A stretch of DNA of 64,000 nucleotides, from NCBI GenBank assembly GCA_017626095.1, contig JAGAJL010000002.1, forward strand, positions 40,797 through 104,796, given 5' to 3'. Under the pieces are notes generated by a model, which saw only the letters and a program-made list of their open reading frames with translations, was not told the origin of the DNA and did not search any database. This document shows, piece by piece, positions 42,860 through 51,414 of this stretch; the first letter of the stretch is position 1; each line of letters starts with the position of its first letter. The translations under genes and the position numbers were made by a program. This DNA comes from Lachnospiraceae bacterium (GTDB lineage: Bacteria > Bacillota > Clostridia > Lachnospirales > Lachnospiraceae).

Positions 42860-44332
42860 ATGGACAATGATCAGTTATACAATGATATAAAAGTACGTAC
42901 GGGCGGAGAGTTGTATCTGGGCGTTGGCGGACCGGTTCGGACCGGAAAATCGACGTTTATTAAAAGATTTATCGATACATGTGTGCTTCCCAATATGGAA
43001 GACGATTATTTAAAACAACTTTTGGTTGATGAACTGCCACAATCTGCGACAGGTAAGACCATCACGACAACAGAGCCGAAATTTGTGCCGAAGGAAGCAG
43101 CAACCATCAAATTAGACAATCAGGTCGATGTGAAGGTGCGCCTGATTGACTGTGTCGGTTACATGGTAGAGGGCGCAAGCGGTCATATGGAAAACGGTAA
43201 AGAAAGAATGGTCAAAACACCATGGTTTGATGAGGAGATTCCATTTACCAAGGCGGCTGAAATCGGCACACAGAAAGTAATCTATGACCATTCTACTATA
43301 GGCGTTGTTGTTACAACGGATGGCAGTTTTACAGATATTTCGGCAGAAAACTATATTCCTGCAACGGAGCGGACCATACAGGAATATAAGGAACTTGGAA
43401 AACCGTTTATTGTATTGGTCAATTCGCAAAGACCGCAGTCTGAAGAAGCGGTTTTACTTGCCCGAAAACTATCTGATAAGTATCAGGTTACAGCGCTTCC
43501 CATGAACTTGGCACAGTTGAAAAAAGAAGACATGGAAACGCTATTATATCAGATTTTATTGGAATTTCCAATCTCCAGAATTGAATTTTATATGCAGGGA
43601 TTTGTGGAAATGCTTCCTTCCACCCATCCGTTAAAGATGGATTTAACAGCACAGCTTAAGGAAAAGATGAATGAATACCATTGCATGAAAGATATTGTGA
43701 ATAAACCGCTTGTACTTTCCGGAGATTACATAAAGAAGTGTAAAACGGATTCCATTAATATGGCAGATGGAAGTGTTAAAATTGATGTGACCATTACGGA
43801 TGACTGCTATTATGAATTAATCAGTGATATTCTCGGAGAAGAAATTCACTCAGAATACCAGTTGTTTGAAAAAATGAAAGAACTGAGTGAAACGGCAAAG
43901 GCTTATGAAGGTGTTGTTCCGGCGATTACCATGGTGAAACAAAAGGGATATGGAGTCATGAAACCGACACGTGATGAAATTACACTCGGTAAACCGGAGG
44001 TTATTAAGCATGGTAATAAATATGGTGTAAAAATGAAAGCGGAAAGTCCTTCCATTCATTTGATCAAAGCAAATATCGAGACAGAAATTGCTCCGATTGT
44101 GGGCACCAAACAGCAGGCTGAAGATCTGATTTCCTATATTGAAGCTGCTGATAATGAAAACGGAAGCATTTGGGAGACCAATATTTTCGGTAAAAGTATT
44201 GAACAGTTGGTGGAAGACGGTATACAGAACAAATTAACCATGATTGGAGATGAAAGCCAACTGAAATTACAGGATTCCATGCAGAAAATCGTTAATGATA
44301 CCAACGGTGGAATTGTCTGCATTATCATATAG
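42860..44332 (+). CDS. spoIVA: Stage IV sporulation protein A
   Basis: 490 residues. Walker A GPVRTGKSTFIKRF at ~24-37, followed by ATP-pocket elements RLIDCVGYMVEGASG and IGVVVTTDGSFTDI. SpoIVA is an ATPase that polymerises on the forespore surface as the basement layer of the spore coat; the C-terminus (NDTNGGIVCIII) is the conserved forespore-targeting end. Its presence shows the organism belongs to a spore-forming lineage. Expected to be SigE-controlled; a convincing SigE promoter was not assigned. Confidence 0.96.
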   Translation: MDNDQLYNDIKVRTGGELYLGVGGPVRTGKSTFIKRFIDTCVLPNMEDDYLKQLLVDELPQSATGKTITTTEPKFVPKEAATIKLDNQVDVKVRLIDCVGYMVEGASGHMENGKERMVKTPWFDEEIPFTKAAEIGTQKVIYDHSTIGVVVTTDGSFTDISAENYIPATERTIQEYKELGKPFIVLVNSQRPQSEEAVLLARKLSDKYQVTALPMNLAQLKKEDMETLLYQILLEFPISRIEFYMQGFVEMLPSTHPLKMDLTAQLKEKMNEYHCMKDIVNKPLVLSGDYIKKCKTDSINMADGSVKIDVTITDDCYYELISDILGEEIHSEYQLFEKMKELSETAKAYEGVVPAITMVKQKGYGVMKPTRDEITLGKPEVIKHGNKYGVKMKAESPSIHLIKANIETEIAPIVGTKQQAEDLISYIEAADNENGSIWETNIFGKSIEQLVEDGIQNKLTMIGDESQLKLQDSMQKIVNDTNGGIVCIII

Positions 44333-44371
44333 AAACATTATTTTAATGAACATTTTATAGAACTGGATATC

Positions 44372-44470
44372 CCTTCTGTGCTATAATGTTTTTAGCGTGT
44401 GACAGAGATTTCATCAATCAAGCTGTCTTTATGAATAAAACTTTTATAGCATGGAAGGGGTGTTTTTTTT
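44372..44470 (+). promoter_or_regulatory. Structured leader of punA with sequestered ribosome binding site
   Basis: CCTTCTGTGCTATAA (44372-44386) pairs over all 15 positions (two G-U) with 44444-44458, which contains the GGAAGG of the ribosome binding site; an inner stem GACAG/CTGTC (44401-44405, 44423-44427) lies in the loop. Eight T follow, leading into the TTG start. A TATAAT at 44382-44387 overlaps the left arm, so transcripts from a promoter there would lack it. Confidence 0.5.
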
Positions 44471-45293
44471 GAGCAAAACTTATGACAAAATAGAGGATTG
44501 TTTAAAGAGTATCAGAAAGGTAACAGATTTTGTGCCAAAGGTTGCTATTGTGTTAGGTTCCGGTCTTGGAGATTATGCAGACGGTATTGAGGTTGTTGCT
44601 GAAATTGATTACAGTGAAATAAAAGGGTTTCCGGTTTCTACCGTACCGGGACATGCGGGAAAATTTATTTTTGGTTATGTGGATTCCGTACCAGTTGTAT
44701 GTATGAAAGGTCGAGTTCATTATTATGAAGGATATGATATTTCCGATGTCGTTTTACCGACAAGACTGATGCATCTTTTAGGAGCTGAGATATTGTTTTT
44801 AACCAATGCATCAGGCGGAATTAACAAGAGTTTTTCGGCCGGCACATTGATGATGATTACGGATCACATTTCCACATTTGTGCCGAATCCTTTGATTGGA
44901 CCGAATTTGGACAAGCTTGGAACCCGTTTTCCGGATATGAGTCATGTATATGATGAAGAGCTGCAGGAAAAAATCAGAATAGCAGCGAAAGAAAATGATA
45001 TTGATTTGCGGGAAGGGGTTTATATTCAGTTTACAGGACCTTCTTTTGAATCACCTGCAGAAATTCGTATGGCTTCCGTATTGGGAGCAGATGCGGTCGG
45101 TATGTCAACCGTAGTTGAAGCGATTGCTGCCAACCATTGCGGAATGCGTATCTGTGGTGTTTCCTGCGTCTGCAACCTTGCAGCCGGTATCAGTCTGACA
45201 CCGCTTACACATGACGAGGTACAACAGGCTGCCAATGATGCGGCTCCCAAGTTTAAAAAGCTATTAACCGCATCGGTCAAAAAGTTTGTATAG
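44469..45293 (+). CDS. punA: Purine nucleoside phosphorylase (inosine/guanosine type)
   Basis: 274 residues from TTG 44469, 8 nt after GGAAGGGG; the ATG at 44451 overlaps that site and has none of its own. PNP class I motifs: LGSGLGDYADG, phosphate loop TVPGHAGKFIFG, MKGRVHYYEGYD, LTNASGGIN, and GPSFESPAEIRMASVLGAD with SVCVHN-type Asn in VCNLAAGIS. It phosphorolyses inosine and guanosine to base plus ribose 1-phosphate. Near cdd, so a nucleoside salvage cluster. Confidence 0.95.
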   Translation: MSKTYDKIEDCLKSIRKVTDFVPKVAIVLGSGLGDYADGIEVVAEIDYSEIKGFPVSTVPGHAGKFIFGYVDSVPVVCMKGRVHYYEGYDISDVVLPTRLMHLLGAEILFLTNASGGINKSFSAGTLMMITDHISTFVPNPLIGPNLDKLGTRFPDMSHVYDEELQEKIRIAAKENDIDLREGVYIQFTGPSFESPAEIRMASVLGADAVGMSTVVEAIAANHCGMRICGVSCVCNLAAGISLTPLTHDEVQQAANDAAPKFKKLLTASVKKFV

Positions 45294-45302
45294 CATTATA
45301 TT

Positions 45303-45350
45303 GATGATGTTGGGGGCAAAAAGGTGTTTTGCCCTATGATACCAACGGAG
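45303..45350 (+). repeat. Dispersed palindromic repeat, copy 5 (left half)
   Basis: GATGATGTTGGGGGCAAAAA, then GGTGTTTTGCCC (stem GGGCAAAA/TTTTGCCC) and TGATACCAACGGA, after which the family sequence stops and the cdd start follows at 45361. The ACGGAG at its end is the likely ribosome binding site of cdd. Confidence 0.7.
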
Positions 45351-45360
45351 TGATGTAAAG

Positions 45361-45783
45361 ATGGATGATAAACTGAGGAAACAATTAATTCATCTGGCAT
45401 TTGAAGCCAGGATGCAGTCCTATTCCCCGTATTCGGAATATGCAGTCGGTGCTGCCTTGTTATGTGCAGATCAGGCCATATATACCGGATGTAATATTGA
45501 AAATGCTTCCTACGGAGCTACGATGTGTGCGGAGAGAACGGCTGTATTCAAAGCAGTCAGTGAGGGACATACTTCATTTTTAGCAATTGCCATTGTCGGC
45601 GGTAAGAAAAATCAGGCTGTTACAGATTATGCTTTTCCGTGTGGAATTTGCAGACAGGTTTTGCGTGAATTTTCCAATCCCGATGGAATGACAGTTGTGG
45701 TTGCTACCGGTGTGAATGATTATAAAGAATGGACATTAGCACAGCTTTTGCCTGAATCATTTGGACCGGAAAGTCTGAATTAA
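45361..45783 (+). CDS. cdd: Cytidine deaminase
   Basis: 140 residues. Zinc site: GCNIENASYGATMCAERTA (Cys and catalytic Glu, ~41-59) and the second cysteine pair PCGICRQVLREF (~90-101); YSPYSEYAVGAALL at the N-terminus binds the nucleoside. It deaminates cytidine and deoxycytidine. Flanked on both sides by copies of the dispersed repeat. Confidence 0.96.
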   Translation: MDDKLRKQLIHLAFEARMQSYSPYSEYAVGAALLCADQAIYTGCNIENASYGATMCAERTAVFKAVSEGHTSFLAIAIVGGKKNQAVTDYAFPCGICRQVLREFSNPDGMTVVVATGVNDYKEWTLAQLLPESFGPESLN

Positions 45784-45843
45784 TCACAAATCTTTTTTGT
45801 GTATTTGTTGGATTTGCATGTCAGTTATAAAGTGATGATATTA

Positions 45844-45906
45844 TGATGTTGAGGGCAAAAGGTATTTTGAGTATAAAAAGTATGACCTTTTGACCCTGAT
45901 ATCATA
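45844..45906 (+). repeat. Dispersed palindromic repeat, copy 6 (left half, extended stem)
   Basis: TGATGTTGAGGGCAAAAGGT, TTTTGAGTATAAAAAGTATG, then CCTTTTGACCCTGATATCAT. CAAAAGGT and ACCTTTTG, GGG and CCC form a long hairpin. Same left block as copies 3 and 5. Confidence 0.7.
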
Positions 45907-45954
45907 TTTTTAATGAAATTAAATAATTATTAGAGACATTACGAGAGGAATCAT

Positions 45955-47262
45955 ATGAATATACGTTTTTATAATGCAAGAATTATAACTATGGAAGAAC
46001 CGATAAAAGTGATAGAAGGAGAACTTTGGGTTCAGGGAAACACCATCATTTATGTGGGTGATGGGCTTGATCAGGAAAAGGTTTTTAAAGAAAACAATTT
46101 TGAACCGGTTATTTGGGATCGCGAAATAGACTGTAAAGGCAATGTTTTGATGCCGGGATTTAAAGATGCACATACACATTCTGCCATGACTTTGATGCGT
46201 TCTTATGCCGATGATATGCCTTTGCAGGATTGGTTAAACAAGCAGATTTTTCCGATTGAGGCAAAAATGGATTATGATGATGTCTATCAATTAACGAAAC
46301 TTGCTGTATTGGAGTATTTGACCAGTGGTATTACCGGCGTTATGGAAATGTATCTGGATCCATATGCAATTCAGGATGCATTTAATGATTGCGGAATGCG
46401 TAATGTTCAGGTGAGTGGAATTAATAAGTTCGGACCGTCTTTAGAAGAATTGGAGAAGCGCATTCAGGTTTTGAATGGTAAAAATGAATTATCATCCTTT
46501 ATGATGGGATTTCATGCAGAATATACCTGTTCCAAAGAATTGTTACAGGATATCAGTGCATTGGCACACAAATATCAGGCACCTGTTTTCATGCATAATT
46601 CCGAAACGGCATTAGAAGTTAAAGAGTGCGTGGAACGTTATGGAGTTACACCCACCGTTATATTTGATCAATTGGGAATATTTGACTATGGCGGCGGTGG
46701 TTATCATTGTGTTCATATGTCTGAAACTGATTATCAGATTATGAAAAAACGCAATTTAATTGCAGTTACCAATCCGGCATCCAACTTAAAACTGGCAAGT
46801 GGAATTTGTCCGATTTCCGAATTTCTGAAAAAAGAGATTCCGGTTGCTATCGGAACAGACGGACCTGCAAGCAATAATTGTCTGGATATGTTTAGAGAGA
46901 TGTTTTTGGTTACCGGACTTGCCAAGTACAGAGACAATGATGCATCCAGTGTAGATGCACTGGACGTATTAAAGATGGCTACCGTCAATGGAGCAAAGGC
47001 TATGGGATGGAGTGACTGTGAAACATTATCTGTTGGTTCCAAAGCGGATATTATTATGATTGATCTCAATCAGCCGAATATGCAGCCAATCCATAATATA
47101 CCCAAAAACATTGTCTATGCCGGTAGCAAGCAGAATGTGAAAATGACCATGATTAACGGAAAAATTCTCTATGAAGATGGTCAATTCCATATTGGTGTTT
47201 CTCCAAAAGATGTATATGAGGAATGTGAAAAAATATCAAAACGACTGTATGAAGAGAGCTAA
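45955..47262 (+). CDS. Amidohydrolase, methylthioadenosine/S-adenosylhomocysteine deaminase-like
   Basis: 435 residues. Metal-binding HxH in PGFKDAHTHSAMTLMRSYAD (~64), MGFHAEYTCS, MHNSETALEV, IFDQLGIFDYGG, CVHMSE and the late Asp in IGTDGPASNN. The MRSYADDMPLQDWL stretch is characteristic of the MTA/SAH deaminase group of the amidohydrolase superfamily. With punA and cdd adjacent, a role in nucleoside or SAM by-product salvage is likely; the exact substrate is inferred. Confidence 0.87.
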   Translation: MNIRFYNARIITMEEPIKVIEGELWVQGNTIIYVGDGLDQEKVFKENNFEPVIWDREIDCKGNVLMPGFKDAHTHSAMTLMRSYADDMPLQDWLNKQIFPIEAKMDYDDVYQLTKLAVLEYLTSGITGVMEMYLDPYAIQDAFNDCGMRNVQVSGINKFGPSLEELEKRIQVLNGKNELSSFMMGFHAEYTCSKELLQDISALAHKYQAPVFMHNSETALEVKECVERYGVTPTVIFDQLGIFDYGGGGYHCVHMSETDYQIMKKRNLIAVTNPASNLKLASGICPISEFLKKEIPVAIGTDGPASNNCLDMFREMFLVTGLAKYRDNDASSVDALDVLKMATVNGAKAMGWSDCETLSVGSKADIIMIDLNQPNMQPIHNIPKNIVYAGSKQNVKMTMINGKILYEDGQFHIGVSPKDVYEECEKISKRLYEES

Positions 47263-47289
47263 TTAAACAGAAAGTAGAGATAATTAATT

Positions 47290-48993
47290 TTGGAATATAT
47301 TGCATTTTTTGCCGTAGCTTTTATAATTGTGCTTTTTATATTTATATATGGGATAATCGAAGAGCATAAGAGTAAAATATGGCTGTACAAGAAAAGAAAA
47401 GAACTTTTTGGAAATTTTCCTAATAAGAGTTATCCGGATAATCGGTTTTCAACTTTAATGCAGAGTGTTGAATATCGCAAACAACACAGCAGTCAAACAG
47501 ATGATTTGTTTGTGATTGATGATATTACCTGGAACGATTTGGATATGGATCGCATATTTCGGTCAATGGATTATGCGGTTTCATCGGTTGGAGAAGATGC
47601 ATTGTATCGTTGGCTTCGCATTCCGGAACTCTCTGATTCGCAATTAGTAAAAAGAGAGAAGCATTATGATTATTTACAGAATCATAAAGATGAATGTGTA
47701 AAGTATCAGCTGATTATGTCAAAGGTTGGTAAAACAGGGAAATATACGATTTATCAGTATTTTGATTTTTTAGATGTATTGGAAAACAGCCGGTGCATTT
47801 CGGATTGGGTGATTGATTTTGTTATCGTTGCAACACTATTATTGGGTATTTTCGTTAATACGATGTGTATTTACGTTTCCATTGCATTTATGATTTATCA
47901 TGGCTTTCAATATTTTACGAAAAAAGCCAAGATTGAACCCTATTTTGAAAGTGTGGCTTACTTTGTGCGGATATTGAAGGCAACCGATTCCCTTCATGCT
48001 TTGCCGGCTTCTTTTCATGAAGAGTTTCAGGATGAACTGAATCTGATTAAGGAATGCAAAAAGATATTTCAATCCTTTATGCGAGGTTCGGCATTAGCAT
48101 TAGATCAGGGGGCGACAACCGGTGCAGGAGATATTGGTCAACTCATTATGACCTATTTTAAAATGATTTTTCATTTTGATATGATGAAATTTTATTCTAT
48201 GATTCATATCGTGAAAGATAAAAGAGAGCATATTATTGAACTGATGGAAATCATGGGTGAAATAGAAGCCTGTATCAGCGTTGTTTATTACCGTAATGCG
48301 ATATCAACATATTGTATTCCATTGTTTGAGAATGAAGATAGTAGACCACAATATTATGCGAAACAAATCTTTCATCCATTGATTCCGGATGCCGTAAAAA
48401 ATGATGTTCATCAAAATAACTGCATGCTGTTGACAGGATCGAATGCATCCGGTAAATCAACATTTTTAAAAACAGTCGCCTGCAATGCGCTTTTGGCACA
48501 ATCGATTCATACCGTCTGTGCAGATGAATATAACGGCTCGTTTTTTCGGATTTATTCATCCATGGCATTACGGGATAGTATAAAAGAAGGCGACAGTTAT
48601 TTTATTGTTGAAATTAAATCCATGAAACGTATTTTTGATGCAGCTAAGACTTCAACGATTCCGATTTTATGCACGATTGATGAGGTTTTAAGAGGAACGA
48701 ATACGGCAGAAAGAATTGGTGCCAGTACAGAATTGTTAAAGGCGCTTTGTAAAGAACGTGTATTATGTTTTGCGGCGACTCATGATCGGGAACTGACGGT
48801 TTATTTACAGGAAATATATGATAACTATCATTTTGAGGAAACCATAGTTGACAAGACAATAACATTTCCATATATACTTACAAAGGGTCCTTCAAAAGGT
48901 AGAAATGCAATTAAATTATTGGAAGCATTTGGCTTTGATGAAGAAATTACGAAAAAAGCCAATGCTTTAGCGGGAGAATTAGCATGCGAGTAA
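47290..48993 (+). CDS. Membrane-associated MutS-like ATPase
   Basis: 567 residues from TTG 47290. A hydrophobic N-terminal helix (~2-22, [20 protein letters not shown]) and a second pair near 170-205 ([31 protein letters not shown]). The C-terminal third is a MutS ABC-type ATPase: Walker [18 protein letters not shown] (~378), ABC-like segment, Walker [19 protein letters not shown] and the switch AATHDRELT. MutS mismatch-recognition domains I and II are absent. This group occurs in clostridia and has no established role; membrane attachment argues against ordinary mismatch repair. rnhA overlaps its end by 10 bp. Confidence 0.87.
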   Translation: MEYIAFFAVAFIIVLFIFIYGIIEEHKSKIWLYKKRKELFGNFPNKSYPDNRFSTLMQSVEYRKQHSSQTDDLFVIDDITWNDLDMDRIFRSMDYAVSSVGEDALYRWLRIPELSDSQLVKREKHYDYLQNHKDECVKYQLIMSKVGKTGKYTIYQYFDFLDVLENSRCISDWVIDFVIVATLLLGIFVNTMCIYVSIAFMIYHGFQYFTKKAKIEPYFESVAYFVRILKATDSLHALPASFHEEFQDELNLIKECKKIFQSFMRGSALALDQGATTGAGDIGQLIMTYFKMIFHFDMMKFYSMIHIVKDKREHIIELMEIMGEIEACISVVYYRNAISTYCIPLFENEDSRPQYYAKQIFHPLIPDAVKNDVHQNNCMLLTGSNASGKSTFLKTVACNALLAQSIHTVCADEYNGSFFRIYSSMALRDSIKEGDSYFIVEIKSMKRIFDAAKTSTIPILCTIDEVLRGTNTAERIGASTELLKALCKERVLCFAATHDRELTVYLQEIYDNYHFEETIVDKTITFPYILTKGPSKGRNAIKLLEAFGFDEEITKKANALAGELACE

Positions 48994-49463
48994 CAATTTA
49001 TACGGATGGTGCAGCAAGAGGTAATCCGGATGGTCCGGGTGGATATGGAACCATTTTACAATACGTAGATCCGACAGGAAAGCTTCATGAAAGAGAGTTT
49101 TCGGCCGGATACAAGAAAACAACCAATAACCGGATGGAATTAATGGCTGTCATCATCGGACTGGAAGCATTAAATCGTCCTTGTGAGGTTGATTTATATT
49201 CTGATTCCAAATATGTCATCGATGCATTTAATCAGCATTGGATTGATTCGTGGTTAAAGAACAACTGGAAAAACAGCCAGAAGAAGGCGGTTAAAAATAT
49301 TGATTTATGGAAACGGCTTTTGAAAGCAAAAGAGCAGCACACTGTGACTTTTCATTGGGTGAAAGGGCATGATGGGCACCCGGAAAACGAAAGATGCGAT
49401 ACACTTGCTACCACGGCTGCGGATGGGGGCAATCTGCTTGACGATTGCGTAGAGTCGTTGTAA
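48984..49463 (+). CDS. rnhA: Ribonuclease HI
   Basis: 159 residues. Catalytic carboxylates: Asp in [18 protein letters not shown] (~7), Glu in [13 protein letters not shown] (~48), Asp in [11 protein letters not shown] (~70) and the last Asp in [12 protein letters not shown]. Degrades RNA in RNA-DNA hybrids. Starts inside the end of the MutS-like gene, so translation is coupled. The window thus encodes both RNase HI and HII. Confidence 0.96.
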   Translation: MRVTIYTDGAARGNPDGPGGYGTILQYVDPTGKLHEREFSAGYKKTTNNRMELMAVIIGLEALNRPCEVDLYSDSKYVIDAFNQHWIDSWLKNNWKNSQKKAVKNIDLWKRLLKAKEQHTVTFHWVKGHDGHPENERCDTLATTAADGGNLLDDCVESL

Positions 49464-49514
49464 AATATTGGGTAGTCATTAAAAGATGATTTGGACAAAC
49501 TTAAGGAGATTTAT

Positions 49515-49694
49515 ATGAACAATCTGATTTTATTTGTAAATTCTTTTTTATCATATGTATTGGTTTTTGCTATTGTTGTAGTTCTTTGTGCAATCGCGAT
49601 TGCAATCGGTATCACGATGCGTAAAAAGAAAGATGCAAAATTAGCACTGCAAAGTGAAGCGGCAATAGAGCAAAATGAAATTGCAGAATCGTAA
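49515..49694 (+). CDS. Small single-helix membrane protein
   Basis: 59 residues from ATG 49515 (AAGGAG at 49503-49508; the in-frame TTG at 49491 has no site). Hydrophobic helix ~4-33 (FVNSFLSYVLVFAIVVVLCA), then TMRKKKDAKLALQSEAAIEQNEIAES, so N-out/C-in is expected by the positive-inside rule. Lachnospiraceae genomes often carry such small open frames near glycan or OadG-like genes; the general shape is like an OadG/small subunit, but no family is recognised. Confidence 0.7.
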   Translation: MNNLILFVNSFLSYVLVFAIVVVLCAIAIAIGITMRKKKDAKLALQSEAAIEQNEIAES

Positions 49695-49710
49695 CACTTA
49701 AATAACACTT

Positions 49711-49737
49711 AAGGACGCAGACACAGCGTCCTTTATT
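49711..49737 (+). terminator. Terminator after the small membrane protein gene
   Basis: AAGGACGC pairs with GCGTCCTT around a 7-nt loop, followed by TATT, a weak T-tract. Confidence 0.6.
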
Positions 49738-49790
49738 AATGTCATGCTTATTATAATTTGAAAAATGTTTAACGGGTTAAAATGAAAAGT

Positions 49791-49929
49791 GATAATATGT
49801 ATAAATGAAAAGACATAATATGTAAAGACGAAAAACTGATAATATGTTGAAATAAAAACGAATAACATGTTGAAATAGAAAACGGATAACATGTTGAAAT
49901 AAAAACCAGATAAATGCAGAAATAATAAC
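49791..49929 (+). repeat. Six-unit degenerate tandem repeat upstream of the aminotransferase gene
   Basis: Units of 21-25 bp on a consensus close to GATAACATGTTGAAATAAAA, starting at 49791, 49814, 49838, 49860, 49884 and 49909. Later units are more alike than the first two. It occupies most of the gene-free stretch before 49976. Spacers are absent, so it is not a CRISPR. Confidence 0.8.
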
Positions 49930-49975
49930 AGAATTATTTGTATAATCTATGCAAATGAAAAGAGGTACGATATCA

Positions 49976-51139
49976 ATGAATTTTTCGGATCGAATGAATG
50001 ATTATGAAGAAGGTATTTTTCAAGTATTAAATGAAATGAAGGCGAATAAGGAAGCAGAAGGAGAAAAGGTTTATAATTTTTCTGTAGGTACACCTGATTT
50101 TAAACCGGCTGACTATATCATGGAAGCTGTTTCAAATGCGGCAATGGAGCCCGAAAATTATAAGTATTCCTTAAAAGATATCCCACAGCTGATTGATGCG
50201 GTAAAAGCCCGTTTTAAGACAAGATATCATGTCGATGTGAATGCAGATGAAATCACATCTTTATATGGCTCACAGGAAGGATTTGCACATATCGCTCTTG
50301 CATTATGCAATCCCGGTGACATTGTTTTAGTTCCAAATCCGGGATATCCGGTATTTACATTTGGTCCGTCTTTGGCAGGTGCAAAAATTGTTACATACGA
50401 TTTGATTGAAGAAAAAGGATATCTGCCGAATTTGTCAGATATTGATGAAGAAATCGCAAAAAAGGCAAAATGTATTGTTGTTTCATATCCACTAAATCCG
50501 GTCTGCAAATGTGCACCGGCATCGTTTTATGATGAATTGATTGCATGGGCGAAGAAATATGATGTGATTGTTTTACATGATAATGCATATTCCGACATCG
50601 TATATGATGGCAAAGAAGGACGCTCTTTCTTATCCTATGAAGGAGCAAAGGAAGTAGGTGCAGAATTTTATTCACTTTCGAAATCCTATAATTATACCGG
50701 TGCCAGAGTATCCTTTTTGGTAGGCAATAAGGAATTGGTTCAGACATTTAAAAGATTGCGGAGTCAAATTGACTACGGTACATTTTTACCGGTACAAATC
50801 GGTGCCGTGGCTGCCCTGACGGGACCGGATGATTTTGTAAAAGAGCAGTGTAAAGCTTATGAAGAGCGACGCAATGCATTGTGTGACGGATTTACCAATA
50901 TTGGATGGCCGTTTGAAAGAAGTGAAGGAACGATGTTTGCATGGACAAAAATTCCGCCGAATTATCAGGATGATGTGGAATTCGTAAAAGAACTGTTTGA
51001 AAAGACCGGAGTGTTGTGTACGCCGGGAAGCAGTTTCGGCTCATTGGGAAAAGGGCATGTCCGTTTTGCACTGGTGTTACCTGTTGAAACCATAAATGAG
51101 GCTGTTTCAAAAGTAAAAGAAAGCGGGATTTTGGTTTAA
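49976..51139 (+). CDS. PLP-dependent aminotransferase (class I/II)
   Basis: 387 residues from ATG 49976 (GAGG at 49962-49965); upstream in-frame ATGs at 49949 and 49955 lack sites. Fold type I motifs: SVGTPDFKPADYIMEA, GSQEGFAHIALALCNPGD, PNPGYPVF, the Asn/Tyr pair DNAYSDI and the PLP lysine in YSLSKSYNYTGARVSF. It resembles LL-diaminopimelate/aspartate-type aminotransferases (DapL/AspC-like), but the substrate cannot be assigned. Confidence 0.9.
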   Translation: MNFSDRMNDYEEGIFQVLNEMKANKEAEGEKVYNFSVGTPDFKPADYIMEAVSNAAMEPENYKYSLKDIPQLIDAVKARFKTRYHVDVNADEITSLYGSQEGFAHIALALCNPGDIVLVPNPGYPVFTFGPSLAGAKIVTYDLIEEKGYLPNLSDIDEEIAKKAKCIVVSYPLNPVCKCAPASFYDELIAWAKKYDVIVLHDNAYSDIVYDGKEGRSFLSYEGAKEVGAEFYSLSKSYNYTGARVSFLVGNKELVQTFKRLRSQIDYGTFLPVQIGAVAALTGPDDFVKEQCKAYEERRNALCDGFTNIGWPFERSEGTMFAWTKIPPNYQDDVEFVKELFEKTGVLCTPGSSFGSLGKGHVRFALVLPVETINEAVSKVKESGILV

Positions 51140-51154
51140 TCGTTTCGGTCAATG

Positions 51155-51193
51155 AAAAAGTAGTGATTTTTAACAAAATCATTACTTTTTTTT
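51155..51193 (+). terminator. Terminator after aminotransferase gene
   Basis: AAAAAGTAGTGATTTT pairs with AAAATCATTACTTTTT (one G-U) around TAAC, followed by a run of T. Confidence 0.9.
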
Positions 51194-51229
51194 GTATACT
51201 TTTTTGAGTATAGAAATGTCTCCTTTTGG

Positions 51230-51258
51230 TTGACACTGATATTTTCTTTCGATATACT
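51230..51258 (+). promoter_or_regulatory. Promoter of nrdD
   Basis: Perfect TTGACA at 51230-51235, 17-bp spacer, TATACT at 51253-51258. The transcription start would be near 51265, giving a ~150-nt leader. Confidence 0.75.
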
Positions 51259-51269
51259 TTTATTTGCAC

Positions 51270-51320
51270 GCACCACAAGATATTGTGTGTGTGTGATGAA
51301 GAGAAACAAGATTGTGGTGC
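51270..51320 (+). promoter_or_regulatory. Candidate NrdR-type operator downstream of the nrdD promoter
   Basis: GCACCACAA (51270-51278) and TTGTGGTGC (51312-51320) form a perfect 9-bp dyad; the first arm continues as CACAAGATATTGTG, itself a palindrome similar to NrdR boxes, and the second site lies about 31 bp on (three helix turns), the usual NrdR spacing. The match to the consensus is imperfect. Confidence 0.4.
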
Positions 51321-51414
51321 AAAAGCTTATGTGACAAGCATTGATAGGCACTGAATATAGAATGAAAAGATGTGAGATCATTATAAAAAGCTGTGAAAAG
51401 GGAGTTATGAGGTT

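Noticed and set aside
44333-44470. Purine riboswitch in the punA leader
   Set aside because: The leader is structured but lacks the three-way junction and the conserved loop sequences of purine aptamers.
49791-49929. Possible CRISPR array
   Set aside because: Units are 21-25 bp, degenerate and contiguous, with no unique spacers and no cas genes in the window.
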